The notes beneath the pieces were generated by a model, which saw only the letters and a program-made list of their open reading frames with translations, searched no databases and was not told the origin of the DNA. Below are positions 1 to 8,117 of a stretch of 45,530 nucleotides of DNA, piece after piece. Made by a program: the position numbers and the translations under genes. Position 1 is the stretch's first letter, and every line of letters begins with the position of its first letter. Source of the DNA: JBBDKV01 sp040879165 (lineage in GTDB: Bacteria > Patescibacteriota > Microgenomatia > UBA1400 > PJMF01); contig JBBDKV010000005.1 in NCBI GenBank assembly GCA_040879165.1, positions 1-45,530 of the forward strand, written 5' to 3'.

Positions 1-834
1 ATCGTTGGCGGTTATGTACTTTTTCTTGCCGCCAGCGGGTGGTGTCTTGTTATTGGTAGCGATTTTGTCGACATGGTTTTTTACAGCTCGGTGCCAAGCA
101 ATAATGAGCTGATTCAGCAAGCTAAATCGCAGTTTTCTAATGGGATCGTAGTGAGGCGAGAAGATGTTGCAGATTATATTAAAGAGGCCGACTGCATTTT
201 GATCGGCCCGGGAATGGAGCGAGCACAGCCAAAATTGCTTGAAAAATCTTCAGAGGAGCTGACCAAGCTTTTTGCTGAGCCACCGAGCTCAGAGCAATGG
301 AATGCGGATACTGAGCTCATTGTCAATTATGTGCTACACACCTTTCCTGACAAAAAGTGGGTGATAGATGCTGGTGCACTGCAGATGGTGGTGCCGAGCC
401 TCCTGCCAAAAGGAGCGATTCTCACGCCGCATCGCAACGAACTAGACCGCCTCCTGGCAGCCATGGCACATCAAGAACAGCTAGAAAATGAATCGGCCTA
501 CATTAGCAAACTGCTGGAGCGGGAAATTACGCTGCTACTCAAAGGGAGCGTCGACTTTGTCTACAGCGGCTCAGAAGTAATCGAGATCAAAGGCGGCAAC
601 GCAGGCATGACCAAAGGCGGTACGGGCGATGTGCTGGCAGGTCTGGTTGCAGCACTTTATTGCACTCAGTCAGCAGATGTTGCTACGGTGGTGGCGAGTT
701 ACATCAATAAACGAGCCGGCGAAGTGCTCCACGAGCAGCAAGGACCATTTTTCAATGCGTCAGAGTTGGTGGGGGTGATTCCAGAGGTGTTGTGGGGGGA
801 AATACAGAACTCGGCGGAAAATAATCATGAATGA
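1..834 (+). CDS. nnrD: ADP/ATP-dependent NAD(P)H-hydrate dehydratase, 5'-truncated by the window edge
   Basis: This enzyme uses a nucleotide triphosphate or ADP to dehydrate hydrated NAD(P)H and so repairs damaged cofactor in the cytoplasm. Seen: the ribokinase-like signatures TPHRNELDRLL and GNAGMTKGGTGDVLAG, the latter holding the GTGD anion hole and catalytic Asp. The reading frame is open from base 1 and begins IVGGYV, which matches the Gly-rich start of the family's domain. The Met at 73 (MVFYSS) is therefore probably internal, and the true start lies before the window. No epimerase domain is visible in the part shown. The gene overlaps the next one by 8 nt, which suggests translational coupling. 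The family call is confident; the exact N terminus cannot be seen. Confidence 0.87.
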   Translation: MVGGYVLFLAASGWCLVIGSDFVDMVFYSSVPSNNELIQQAKSQFSNGIVVRREDVADYIKEADCILIGPGMERAQPKLLEKSSEELTKLFAEPPSSEQWNADTELIVNYVLHTFPDKKWVIDAGALQMVVPSLLPKGAILTPHRNELDRLLAAMAHQEQLENESAYISKLLEREITLLLKGSVDFVYSGSEVIEIKGGNAGMTKGGTGDVLAGLVAALYCTQSADVATVVASYINKRAGEVLHEQQGPFFNASELVGVIPEVLWGEIQNSAENNHE

Positions 835-1888
835 AGAATCTACTGTGACTCCTGAAACAAGAACGGATGGCTCAAAATTGCCTCCTAACAAGAATTCTGA
901 AATACTTGCAATTCAAAATAAAAATGGTCGTCCTGAGTCCGTACCGCCTTCAAGAAGGAACTTTCTTCGTTTATCGGCGGGTGTTGCATTAGCAGGGGGT
1001 CTGACTGCTTTGGGACTCTCTTTATCTTCTGAGCGTAAAGAACAGGAAGTAGATGTCAATATTTTTGAACCTACCGAACATGAATTCATGGAATCAGTTC
1101 TTGAGCAATGGGGCTTTAACGCAGAGGCAGTAGTTGAGTTAATGAAGGAGCATGATTTGCCAAGGGAAACCTATGGGATTTTAGCAGCTAGTGGTGCTTC
1201 CTTATTTTCAGTTGAGCAAAGAATAGATGAAATTTCTTTCGGATCAGCAGGTGTAATCAGGCATCAAGAGCAATTTCACCTGATTACAACTATGCATGTT
1301 ATTAAAAATAATATACTTCAAAGAGATACGACTGAGCTATACATATCTATACCGGGTTTAGAATTACAAAAAGGCAAGTTGCGAGAAATTATTACTTATA
1401 GTCGACCGAGTTTGAGTAAAGATGAGACGATAATTATTCCTTTAAACGATGAAATGCAAAATAAACTGCGGGAGTTAGAAGAAAAAGGACTTTTGACAGC
1501 ACTTACATTACAACCATTTTCTTCACACTACGCAAACTCAGGAGTTCTGTTTCGGTATCAAGGAAATAGCCCAGGATTGCACTCAGTGAATTTTGAACGA
1601 GAAGATTTGCCAACAAAAGAACAAACAGATTCAGTTCGTAGAATTGTTGGTGGGATTCAGTCGGGAGAGAAGGTTGTTTGTGGAGGTGTAAGTGGAAGTC
1701 CAATTATCATAAAGGATGGAGATACAGTATCGAATAATACTTATGGTGTTGTTTCACATCGTATGTTTGAGGAGGATCAGCCGGATCAACATGGAGTGCT
1801 AGGGGATCATTGCACATCAGGTGTTGGAATCCCAAGTCCTAGTGAGGGGCTATTCAAAACCAGAGCTTTTAAGCGATCAAAGATTTAA
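827..1888 (+). CDS. Trypsin-like serine protease with a twin-arginine signal
   Basis: Probable exported serine protease. A 41-residue polar N tail is followed by SRRNFLRLS (42-50) and a hydrophobic stretch to about 68, which is a good Tat signal or anchor. A chymotrypsin-fold triad can be proposed: His157 in TTMHV, Asp199 in SKDET and Ser289 in GVSGSP, the last matching the family GDSGGP motif with the Asp replaced. Residues 75-135 resemble nothing I recognise. At 353 aa there is no PDZ domain, so it is not a standard DegP/HtrA. The frame overlaps nnrD by 8 nt; no clear Shine-Dalgarno precedes the ATG. Tat export would fold the protein in the cytoplasm first. The substrate is unknown. The protease call rests on motif order, not on overall similarity. 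Confidence 0.6.
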   Translation: MNEESTVTPETRTDGSKLPPNKNSEILAIQNKNGRPESVPPSRRNFLRLSAGVALAGGLTALGLSLSSERKEQEVDVNIFEPTEHEFMESVLEQWGFNAEAVVELMKEHDLPRETYGILAASGASLFSVEQRIDEISFGSAGVIRHQEQFHLITTMHVIKNNILQRDTTELYISIPGLELQKGKLREIITYSRPSLSKDETIIIPLNDEMQNKLRELEEKGLLTALTLQPFSSHYANSGVLFRYQGNSPGLHSVNFEREDLPTKEQTDSVRRIVGGIQSGEKVVCGGVSGSPIIIKDGDTVSNNTYGVVSHRMFEEDQPDQHGVLGDHCTSGVGIPSPSEGLFKTRAFKRSKI

Positions 1889-1949
1889 CTTCTTCTGACC
1901 AAGCCACGATGGTTTTTTTATACAATTTTTTATTGACAAAATCAGCCAC

Positions 1950-1970
1950 TTGTTATAACATTGTTATAAT
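1950..1970 (+). promoter_or_regulatory. Extended -10 promoter overlapping a palindromic operator of the AbrB-Doc module
   Basis: TGTTATAAT at 1962-1970 is an extended -10 element. The perfect 10-bp palindrome TGTTATAACA lies at 1951-1960. The 9-mer TTGTTATAA occurs at 1950 and again at 1961, 11 bp apart, about one helical turn. AbrB/MazE-type antitoxins commonly repress their own promoters, so these are likely antitoxin sites (inference). Confidence 0.5.
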
Positions 1971-1992
1971 TACAAAAATCGCAAGGTTTGTT

Positions 1993-2238
1993 ATGCTACA
2001 AAAAATAATAAAAGTTGGTAACTCATTTGCCATGACTATTCCTAAATCATTTATGGTTAAAACAGGTTTTAAAGCTGGTGACGAACTATTTTTGCATCAA
2101 GAACCAAGTAGTAAAAGTATTATTATCACAACCAAAGAGCAAGCAAATAAAATGAAGCTCAGTCCTGACCTTTTTTCTTGGCTCAATAATATGGAACAAA
2201 AATACTCAGCTGCTATTAAAGATTTGGCAAAAAAATAG
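1993..2238 (+). CDS. AbrB/MazE-family antitoxin
   Basis: An 81-residue DNA-binding antitoxin. The N-terminal half (MLQKIIKVGNSFAMTIPKSF) is a classic AbrB/MazE swapped-hairpin domain, with the KVGNS and IPK motifs. The C-terminal half (about 50-81) is charged and helical and probably wraps the toxin. I chose the ATG at 1993, just after GCAAGG, because a longer in-frame reading from 1909 would run through the promoter. It lies 1 nt before the Doc toxin gene and should be co-transcribed with it. By analogy with related pairs it would neutralise Doc and repress the operon. Doc is usually paired with Phd; an AbrB-type partner is a known alternative. Confidence 0.8.
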   Translation: MLQKIIKVGNSFAMTIPKSFMVKTGFKAGDELFLHQEPSSKSIIITTKEQANKMKLSPDLFSWLNNMEQKYSAAIKDLAKK

Positions 2239-2239
2239 G

Positions 2240-2626
2240 ATGCAAAATATTGCATTTATTTCAATTGAAGAAGTGGTAATTATTCATGAAAGAATGATTG
2301 AAATAGGAGGGGGATCTTCTGGAATTAGAGATATCGAGCTCCTTCACTCAGCCATTGAACGACCCAAGGCATCTTTTAGCGGAAAATATGTCTATAATTC
2401 AGTGATTGAGATGGGCTCGGCAATGTTGCAGTCATTAGCCAAAAACCACCCCTTTGTAGATGGGAATAAGCGAACAGCATTCTTTGCTACTTTGCGATTC
2501 TTTGAGAAAAATAACTATCGTTTTGCGTTAAAAAATAGTGAAATCGTCACTTTTATGGTTTCAGTTGATACAAAAAGCTTATCAGTTGAGGAAATAACTG
2601 ATTGGTTTAATGAGAGAATTGAGTAA
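2240..2626 (+). CDS. doc: Doc-type Fic-fold toxin (death-on-curing family)
   Basis: A 128-residue small Fic-fold protein. The active-site loop HPFVDGNKRTAFFA has the Doc pattern HxFx(D/N)xNKR, in contrast to the HPFxxGNGRxxR of AMPylating Fic proteins. The family member Doc of phage P1 phosphorylates EF-Tu and stops translation; the same activity is inferred here. The N-terminal GGSSGIRDIELLHSAIERP segment is also typical of Doc. Its partner is the AbrB-like protein directly upstream. Length and motif are intact, so it is probably functional. Confidence 0.85.
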   Translation: MQNIAFISIEEVVIIHERMIEIGGGSSGIRDIELLHSAIERPKASFSGKYVYNSVIEMGSAMLQSLAKNHPFVDGNKRTAFFATLRFFEKNNYRFALKNSEIVTFMVSVDTKSLSVEEITDWFNERIE

Positions 2627-2740
2627 AAGTATGATTGAATGTAGAATTGCCTCATTTAGTTTACTCAGGCTACTAGACAATAATGATAATTTGATATATA
2701 TTTCTTTAATATACGCTTTTCCGACTATTTTGGAAACAAA

Positions 2741-3355
2741 ATGAAGTATTTTGACATAAAAGACCAACTTGAGCCACTGATAGTCTTCTCTTTGCAAGAC
2801 ATTTTTCTGATTGATCCAGACTTCCGCCAAGCAACACTATATGACTGGGAAAAAGCCAACAGAGTAATTAAGCTGAAAAACAATAGATATGTGTTTGCTG
2901 ACTTTAAACCAAGCGGACTCGATTTCTACCTATTGTCTAATCGCCTCTATCAACCATCTTATGTGTCTATCGAATCTGCCCTGAACCACTACGGAATTAT
3001 TCCTGAAGCAGTTATCAATACAACTGCCATAAGCACAAGTAAAACACAGGTATTCACAACTCCTGTCGGCACTTTTTGGTATCAGTCCATACGACCAGAA
3101 TGCTTTTTTGGCTACGATCTACTTGAATATAAAAAGCATGGTATTCAGTTAGCCTATCTAGAAAAGGCAGTTCTGGACTATCTTTACTTGCATAGTGAAA
3201 TACAAGCATTGTCAGATTTAGAAAGTCTGCGCTGGAATAAAGAAGTACTTGCTGAGCAACTTGATAAACGCAAGCTACATATCTTTGCAGAGGCATTTGG
3301 CAGCTCTGTGTTGCATGAAAGATTGCGGCTACTAGAAAAATACATAATCAACTAG
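2741..3355 (+). CDS. AbiEi-like antitoxin of a type IV toxin-antitoxin system
   Basis: A 204-residue protein with the look of the AbiEi/COG5340 antitoxin family: a short N-terminal helical region, the pattern YVSIESALNHYGIIPEAV near residues 85-102, then TPVGTFWYQ and a C-terminal KAVLDYLYLH segment. In characterised AbiE systems the antitoxin represses its promoter and counteracts the toxin without binding it. The strongest support is position: the next gene starts 2 nt after the stop and is a clear AbiEii nucleotidyltransferase. The usual N-terminal winged helix is short or diverged here. I see no certain promoter in the 114 bp upstream, only A/T-rich -10-like sequences. Confidence 0.75.
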   Translation: MKYFDIKDQLEPLIVFSLQDIFLIDPDFRQATLYDWEKANRVIKLKNNRYVFADFKPSGLDFYLLSNRLYQPSYVSIESALNHYGIIPEAVINTTAISTSKTQVFTTPVGTFWYQSIRPECFFGYDLLEYKKHGIQLAYLEKAVLDYLYLHSEIQALSDLESLRWNKEVLAEQLDKRKLHIFAEAFGSSVLHERLRLLEKYIIN

Positions 3356-3357
3356 GT

Positions 3358-4134
3358 ATGCTTGATATTACAACAATCAAAAAACAGTATCCCAATCAGT
3401 TGCACACGTTTAATCGTGGTTTGCTTCGAGAGTACTTGCAGTTTCAAATTCTTGCTATCTTATTTACTCATCCATTAAGCAGAAAGTTAAGTTTTCTTGG
3501 CGGAACTTGTTTGAGGATAGTGCACGATTTACCTCGTTTCTCTGAAGATATTGACTTTGATAATAAAAACCTATCTGAGGCTGAATTTTCACAACTCAGT
3601 ATTTTTTTAGAAAAAGAACTAGAAAAAAGAGGATTTAAAGTTGAGACAAAAATAATTGCCAAAGGTGCTTTTCATTGCCATATTAAGTTCCCACAACTAT
3701 TGTATGAACAAGGTATAACTACACAAAAATACGAAAAAATACTCATCCAAGTCGACACCTTTGATCAAGGAGTGTACTATACGCCTGAGATATTTATTCT
3801 TGATAAATTTGAATTTTTTACTCAAGTGGCGGTGACTCCTAAAGAAGTCATGCTTTCCCAAAAACTGTGGACCATTACACAGCGACCTCGACTAAAAGGA
3901 AGAGACTTTTTTGACATCATGTTCTTATTACAAACAACAAAACCCGATCATTATTTTTTAAAAGCTAAATTTGGAGACAGGGACATTCCCGCTATTGTTG
4001 ATAGCATACTATTGAAACTCAAAGACGTGAATTGGGATGTCGTGGCTAATGACGTGAGACCATTTTTACTTGACTCTAATAGTGCAGAAAAAATTAAGCT
4101 TTTCCCTCAGTTGCTAAAGCAAAAAATTGGGTAG
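3358..4134 (+). CDS. AbiEii nucleotidyltransferase toxin
   Basis: A 258-residue DUF1814/COG2253 protein. The nucleotidyltransferase signature is intact: GGT at 48-50 (FLGGTCLRI), then SEDIDFD with the metal-binding Asp64 and Asp66. The second family motif RLKGRDFFDI lies near residue 180. Family members transfer nucleotides to RNA (tRNA in the best-studied cases), causing growth arrest that blocks phage spread. It follows its AbiEi partner by 2 nt, forming an operon. All visible catalytic motifs are kept, so the system is probably active. Confidence 0.85.
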   Translation: MLDITTIKKQYPNQLHTFNRGLLREYLQFQILAILFTHPLSRKLSFLGGTCLRIVHDLPRFSEDIDFDNKNLSEAEFSQLSIFLEKELEKRGFKVETKIIAKGAFHCHIKFPQLLYEQGITTQKYEKILIQVDTFDQGVYYTPEIFILDKFEFFTQVAVTPKEVMLSQKLWTITQRPRLKGRDFFDIMFLLQTTKPDHYFLKAKFGDRDIPAIVDSILLKLKDVNWDVVANDVRPFLLDSNSAEKIKLFPQLLKQKIG

Positions 4135-4298
4135 ATTGACTCGGGCAACTGGAAGAATTCGAGAAATGGCTTGTTGTTGCGCTAGCAGGTTTGTGAATTA
4201 GCTTAACTTTTCCTTGCACAATCTGCAAAAATACGGTATACATGAGCTGAGTCTCAGGGTGCGCAAAATTTGCCAAAATATGCCCGAGCTTCCACCAC

Positions 4299-5390
4299 AT
4301 GTACCAACCAAATTTCTCCATTACCAGTAATCTTTTGACCTACATTGCTCGCATTGAGTCGGCGAAGGCAATTATTGATCACTCGCCACTAGTGCCAGCT
4401 TGGGAAGCCAAGTTTCGCGATACTGCCATGAGTAATACCTTGCACTATGGTACCAAAATTGAGGGCAATGATTTGACCGAGGAGCAGGCGCAGCACATTT
4501 ATAGATTGAAGGACGTGGCAGACACCAAGGAAATTCAGGAGAAGTCGGGGATTATTGCTCGGGAACGGGATATTCAGGAGGTGATCAATTATCGCAACGT
4601 GATTTCTTGGATTGACCGGCAGACCAAGCCAGATTTTAAGCAGTTAATTACGCTGGACACGATCAAGACGCTGCATCGGTTGACAACCTACAAATTGATT
4701 GACGAGAAGTATGTCGGCGCTTTTCGGGATAAACAAGTAGTGGTGAAAAGCGCCACCCACGGCGGAGTGGTTTTCCGCCCGCCCGTTTCTGTGGAAATTC
4801 CCTACTTAGTTGATGATTTATTCGAATGGCTGCGTTCGGAGAAAACTCAGAGTCTGCACGCCATTTTTGTCTGCGCTGCCACCCATTATCAACTGGTCTA
4901 TATTCATCCGTTTATTGAGGGAAATGGTCGGACGGCGCGCGCATTTGCCACGTTGCTGCTCTATACGCTTGGTTATGATTTTAAGAGATTTTTCTCTCTG
5001 GAAAAGTACTTCGATAGCGATGTCGAGGCGTATTATCAGGCGCTGCTTTCAGTTCAGCAGTCTCAGAGTCAAGATATGACGTACTGGTTGGAGTATTTTT
5101 GTTACGGACTGGCGCTAGAAATTGATAAAATTCAGCAGCAAGTTATGAAGTTATCTAAGGATCTCAAGCTCAAAAAGCAGCTGGGAAAGCAAGTGGCGTT
5201 GTCTGAGCGACAAATTATCTTGCTGGAGCTGTTTCAACAACAAGACGAAGTCAGCTCGGATGATGCGCAAAAAGTTCTGCCACAGGTTTCGGTGGACACG
5301 ATTTTGCGCGATGTCAAAGACTTAATTCAAAAAGGGGTAATCGAGAAGTACGGCGTGACCAAGGGCGTGACGTATCGGTTGAGGGAGTAG
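4299..5390 (+). CDS. Fic-domain AMP-transferase with C-terminal winged helix
   Basis: A 363-residue Fic protein. The catalytic loop HPFIEGNGRTAR (His203) is the complete AMPylation motif HPFxxGNGRxxR. An N-terminal TKIEGN motif (52-57) resembles the inhibitory helix that places a Glu in the ATP site, so activity would be self-restrained. Residues about 300-363 (LSERQIILLELFQQ to the end) look like a winged-helix DNA-binding domain. This layout belongs to single-chain Fic proteins that need no separate antitoxin; the target is unknown. It stands alone between AbiE and BrnTA. A remnant with a very similar C-terminal domain lies at 29600-29827. No Shine-Dalgarno is visible; the Met at 4299 gives the family's usual N terminus. 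Confidence 0.85.
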   Translation: MYQPNFSITSNLLTYIARIESAKAIIDHSPLVPAWEAKFRDTAMSNTLHYGTKIEGNDLTEEQAQHIYRLKDVADTKEIQEKSGIIARERDIQEVINYRNVISWIDRQTKPDFKQLITLDTIKTLHRLTTYKLIDEKYVGAFRDKQVVVKSATHGGVVFRPPVSVEIPYLVDDLFEWLRSEKTQSLHAIFVCAATHYQLVYIHPFIEGNGRTARAFATLLLYTLGYDFKRFFSLEKYFDSDVEAYYQALLSVQQSQSQDMTYWLEYFCYGLALEIDKIQQQVMKLSKDLKLKKQLGKQVALSERQIILLELFQQQDEVSSDDAQKVLPQVSVDTILRDVKDLIQKGVIEKYGVTKGVTYRLRE

Positions 5391-5486
5391 TAGCACAGTT
5401 TTTCTACTTTTCTCAGATCACTTTGCCATACTTTATCCCATACTTTCGTATTGCAAATAGTAACGGATTATGTAAGAATTAAGATG

Positions 5487-5492
5487 TACTAT
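5487..5492 (+). promoter_or_regulatory. -10 element placing the BrnT start at or next to the transcription start
   Basis: TACTAT at 5487-5492 lies 7 nt before the BrnT ATG, with no Shine-Dalgarno between. If used, the mRNA would be leaderless or nearly so. The same geometry appears at 6180 and 40532. No convincing -35 was found, so this is tentative. Confidence 0.3.
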
Positions 5493-5499
5493 CCAAGAT

Positions 5500-5805
5500 A
5501 TGGAGATAATTTTCTCATATCGGGGGTATGATTTTGTCTGGAATAGACAAAAAGAAGTGCAAAATATACAAAAACATGGAGTGAAATTTAGTGAGGCAGT
5601 GCAGGCTTTTTATGATCCTCAAAGATTGGTGTCTACTGATTTAGAGCATAGTAGTCTAGAAGCTAGATATTTTTGTATCGGAACTATTAGCAAAAAAATA
5701 CTAACTGTGCGTTTTACTCTAAGGGGCAAAGTCATTCGGATAATAGGTGCGGGATATTGGAGAAAAGGAAAAAAACTGTATGAAAAAATCAATTCAGTAC
5801 ACTGA
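5500..5805 (+). CDS. brnT: BrnT-family toxin
   Basis: A 101-residue RelE-fold toxin. The family pattern is visible in order: FVWNRQKEVQNIQKHGV (Trp then KxxxNxxKHGV), FSEAVQAFYDP, a central strand with TVRFTLRGKVIRII, and a C-terminal KKLYEK. BrnT acts as a ribonuclease that halts growth. Unusually the RIIGAGYWRKG segment replaces the more common RIISARxA, which may alter active-site residues. The antitoxin gene overlaps its 3' end by 26 nt, the normal BrnT-then-BrnA order. Confidence 0.82.
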   Translation: MEIIFSYRGYDFVWNRQKEVQNIQKHGVKFSEAVQAFYDPQRLVSTDLEHSSLEARYFCIGTISKKILTVRFTLRGKVIRIIGAGYWRKGKKLYEKINSVH

Positions 5806-6088
5806 TGAACCAATGCAGCCTGGCGAGCTTGTACCCAATCTTCTGCCGCCTCCTGAAGAATTAGACAGAGCAAGACCAGCCCGGATTAAGGTGACCATGG
5901 AACTCAGTTTTGAAAGTCTTGACTATTTTCAGTCATACGCTCAGAAGCACGGTGGCTCGTATCAGCGAATGATTCGCAACTTGCTAGACATCTATGTGCA
6001 TAAAATGAAAGAGCGAAATAACTCAGAGAAAATCAAAAAGAAGGCTGTTAGTGTAGAAGGTGATGCGCATTTTAGTCAATCAAGATAG
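5780..6088 (+). CDS. brnA: BrnA-family ribbon-helix-helix antitoxin
   Basis: A 102-residue antitoxin. Residues about 33-75 (ARIKVTMELSFESLDYF through MIRNLLDIYV) form a strand-helix-helix resembling BrnA/CopG DNA-binding domains; the acidic, Pro-rich N terminus (DEPMQPGELVPNLLPPPEE) is the likely toxin-binding part, although in many BrnA proteins that segment precedes the RHH in the same way. I start it at the ATG at 5780 rather than the in-frame Met at 5747, which lies deeper within BrnT. It should bind BrnT and repress the shared promoter. The last 20 residues are Lys/Ser-rich and probably disordered. Confidence 0.75.
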   Translation: MKKSIQYTDEPMQPGELVPNLLPPPEELDRARPARIKVTMELSFESLDYFQSYAQKHGGSYQRMIRNLLDIYVHKMKERNNSEKIKKKAVSVEGDAHFSQSR

Positions 6089-6176
6089 TCTTGCCTTAAG
6101 CAGCTCATTGTAGATCTCTTTTTCATTTCCAACAGCGTTTTAACCCCAGTCTCAGGACTCAAAACACAGCCGCCCA

Positions 6177-6185
6177 TGCTACACT
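6177..6185 (+). promoter_or_regulatory. Extended -10 element for a leaderless ligase transcript
   Basis: TGCTACACT (TG-N-TACACT) ends 6 nt before the ligase ATG at 6192. The expected transcription start then falls at the ATG. No ribosome-binding site is present. The same 9-mer sits in the same place before the acyl-CoA synthetase at 40544. Confidence 0.45.
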
Positions 6186-6191
6186 ACTGCA

Positions 6192-8117
6192 ATGAACGCC
6201 ATGTCATTTCATGATTTTTCCCAGTATCTTTCTCGCCTTGAAGCCACGGCTGCTCGGCTGGAATTGACGCAGATTTTAGCGGAGCTTTTTGGACAGCTTG
6301 ACACTACTGAGTTGCGTGAGGCTTGCTACTTGCTGCAAGGACGACTGACCCCAGAATACGAATCGCTCGAATTTCAAATGTCAGCCAAGATGGTGTTGCG
6401 AGCAATTGCGCGAACACACTGGGTATCCACTACATCCCAAGCCCAGACTGAAACATTGTTTGGAGAGAATGATGCATCGCAGATGGAGGCAGCAGTGCGC
6501 GAACGCTACAAGCAATTGGGAGATGTAGGAGCAGTTATTGCAGAGTACATCACTGCGAGCGCTCAACAGCCGGTGCGTGAGATCTCGATAGCGGAAGCAT
6601 ATCAGGCTTTGCGAAACATAGCCGAAAGTTCCGGAGCGGGCTCTCAAGAAGAAAAGGTCAGTCAGCTGGCAGAGGTATTTGATAGCAGCTCGCCGACCGC
6701 TGCCAAGTACCTGGCACGAATCGTGATCGGCTCGCTGCGCCTAGGCTTTGCCACCATGACTATGCTGGACGCGCTGTCTTGGGCAGTTGCTGGTGACAAA
6801 TCTGTAAGCAAACAACTAGAGGAAGCCTATCAGAAAAAGGCAGATATTGGTCGGTTGGCAGAAACATTTCTCGCTCCCGGTGACGTACAGGCCCGTCTTG
6901 CGCGGCTGGAAGAGTATCAAGTTCAATCGGGCATTCCACTGATTCCGCAACTCTGTCAGCGACTTAACACTGCCGAAGAAATAATTGAAAAAATGGGTGA
7001 GGTAATCGCCGAACCCAAGTATGATGGGCTGCGAGTGCAGATTCACTTACTTGCACCAGTGGGTGAGGGTACTTCTACAGTCAAGGTGTTTACTCGGAGT
7101 TTGGATGATGTCAGTCATATGTTTCCAGAGCTTGAGCAATTGTCAGCGGTGGTAGGTGAGACCACTATTATTCTGGATGCTGAGGCGGTTGGCTACGATT
7201 CAGAGTCTGGTCAGCTATTACCATTTCAACAAACAATTACCCGAAGGCGAAAACACGACATTTCTGAAACAGCCGCCAAAGTTCCCCTTAAATTTTTCAT
7301 TTTTGACATCATGTATTATCAAAATCGCTCGTTAATTGAAGAAAAACTGCAAGATAGAAAAGACCTATTGATAAATCTTTTTAAAGAATCTGAAGTTTTT
7401 TTACCAACAGAAGAATTGCGCACAACTGACCCCAAACAACTCCAAACCTATCACGAGGCACAATTGGCAGCTGGGTTGGAAGGAGTGGTGGTCAAACAAC
7501 CGAACGCTCCCTATCAGAGCGGCCGCAAAAGTTGGTATTGGGTGAAGATTAAAGAGAAAGCGGGAACGCGCGGAAAACTGAGCGATACTATTGATTGTGT
7601 GGTCATGGGCTATTACGTAGGTCGCGGCAAACGCGCGCAGTTTGGTCTTGGCGCATTTTTAGTTGGAGTGAAAAATGCTGATCAAGATTTTTTGACTTTG
7701 GCTAAAATAGGCACTGGTCTGAGTGAGGCGCAGCTGGGAGAAATGAAAGATCGCTGCGACGTGCTGCAGGTTAGTGAGAAGCCTAAAGAATACCAGGTAG
7801 CAAAAGGCCTTGAGCCTGATGTTTGGTCTAGTCCAGAGCTAGTAGTTGAGATCGCCGCAGACGAACTAACCAAATCGCCGATGCATTCTGCCCGCTGGGC
7901 ACTGCGTTTTCCTAGGCTTATTCGTTTTCGCGATGATAAAAAGAGCCAAGATGCGACCACCCTGCAAGAGATAGAGCAAATGGCGGCGGCAACATTGAGT
8001 TCAGCACAACAACAGACGTCAGGCACCCTATCAGGCAAGTCGAATGAAAAATCAGCAACTGGTTCTACAAAGACAGCCGCAACAATGACAACAGCAAAAA
8101 ATAAGGAGCAATCATGA
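6192..8117 (+). CDS. lig: ATP-dependent DNA ligase, archaeal/eukaryal type I
   Basis: Seals nicks in duplex DNA through an enzyme-AMP intermediate. A helical DNA-binding domain fills residues 1 to about 230. The adenylation motif I is EPKYDGLR with the AMP-accepting Lys276; EGVVVK and WVKIK (motifs IV and V) follow near 434 and 455, then an OB-fold domain (CVVMGYYVGRGKRAQFG; motif VI region RFPRLIRFRDDK near 576-587). Length 641 aa is longer than the roughly 560 of archaeal ligases because of a Ser/Thr/Lys-rich tail of about 45 residues. Bacteria normally replicate with NAD-dependent LigA; this type is scattered and its presence in CPR is known. Unlike Ku-linked LigD there is no polymerase or nuclease domain. 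The stop overlaps the start of pth by 4 nt (ATGA). Confidence 0.92.
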   Translation: MNAMSFHDFSQYLSRLEATAARLELTQILAELFGQLDTTELREACYLLQGRLTPEYESLEFQMSAKMVLRAIARTHWVSTTSQAQTETLFGENDASQMEAAVRERYKQLGDVGAVIAEYITASAQQPVREISIAEAYQALRNIAESSGAGSQEEKVSQLAEVFDSSSPTAAKYLARIVIGSLRLGFATMTMLDALSWAVAGDKSVSKQLEEAYQKKADIGRLAETFLAPGDVQARLARLEEYQVQSGIPLIPQLCQRLNTAEEIIEKMGEVIAEPKYDGLRVQIHLLAPVGEGTSTVKVFTRSLDDVSHMFPELEQLSAVVGETTIILDAEAVGYDSESGQLLPFQQTITRRRKHDISETAAKVPLKFFIFDIMYYQNRSLIEEKLQDRKDLLINLFKESEVFLPTEELRTTDPKQLQTYHEAQLAAGLEGVVVKQPNAPYQSGRKSWYWVKIKEKAGTRGKLSDTIDCVVMGYYVGRGKRAQFGLGAFLVGVKNADQDFLTLAKIGTGLSEAQLGEMKDRCDVLQVSEKPKEYQVAKGLEPDVWSSPELVVEIAADELTKSPMHSARWALRFPRLIRFRDDKKSQDATTLQEIEQMAAATLSSAQQQTSGTLSGKSNEKSATGSTKTAATMTTAKNKEQS

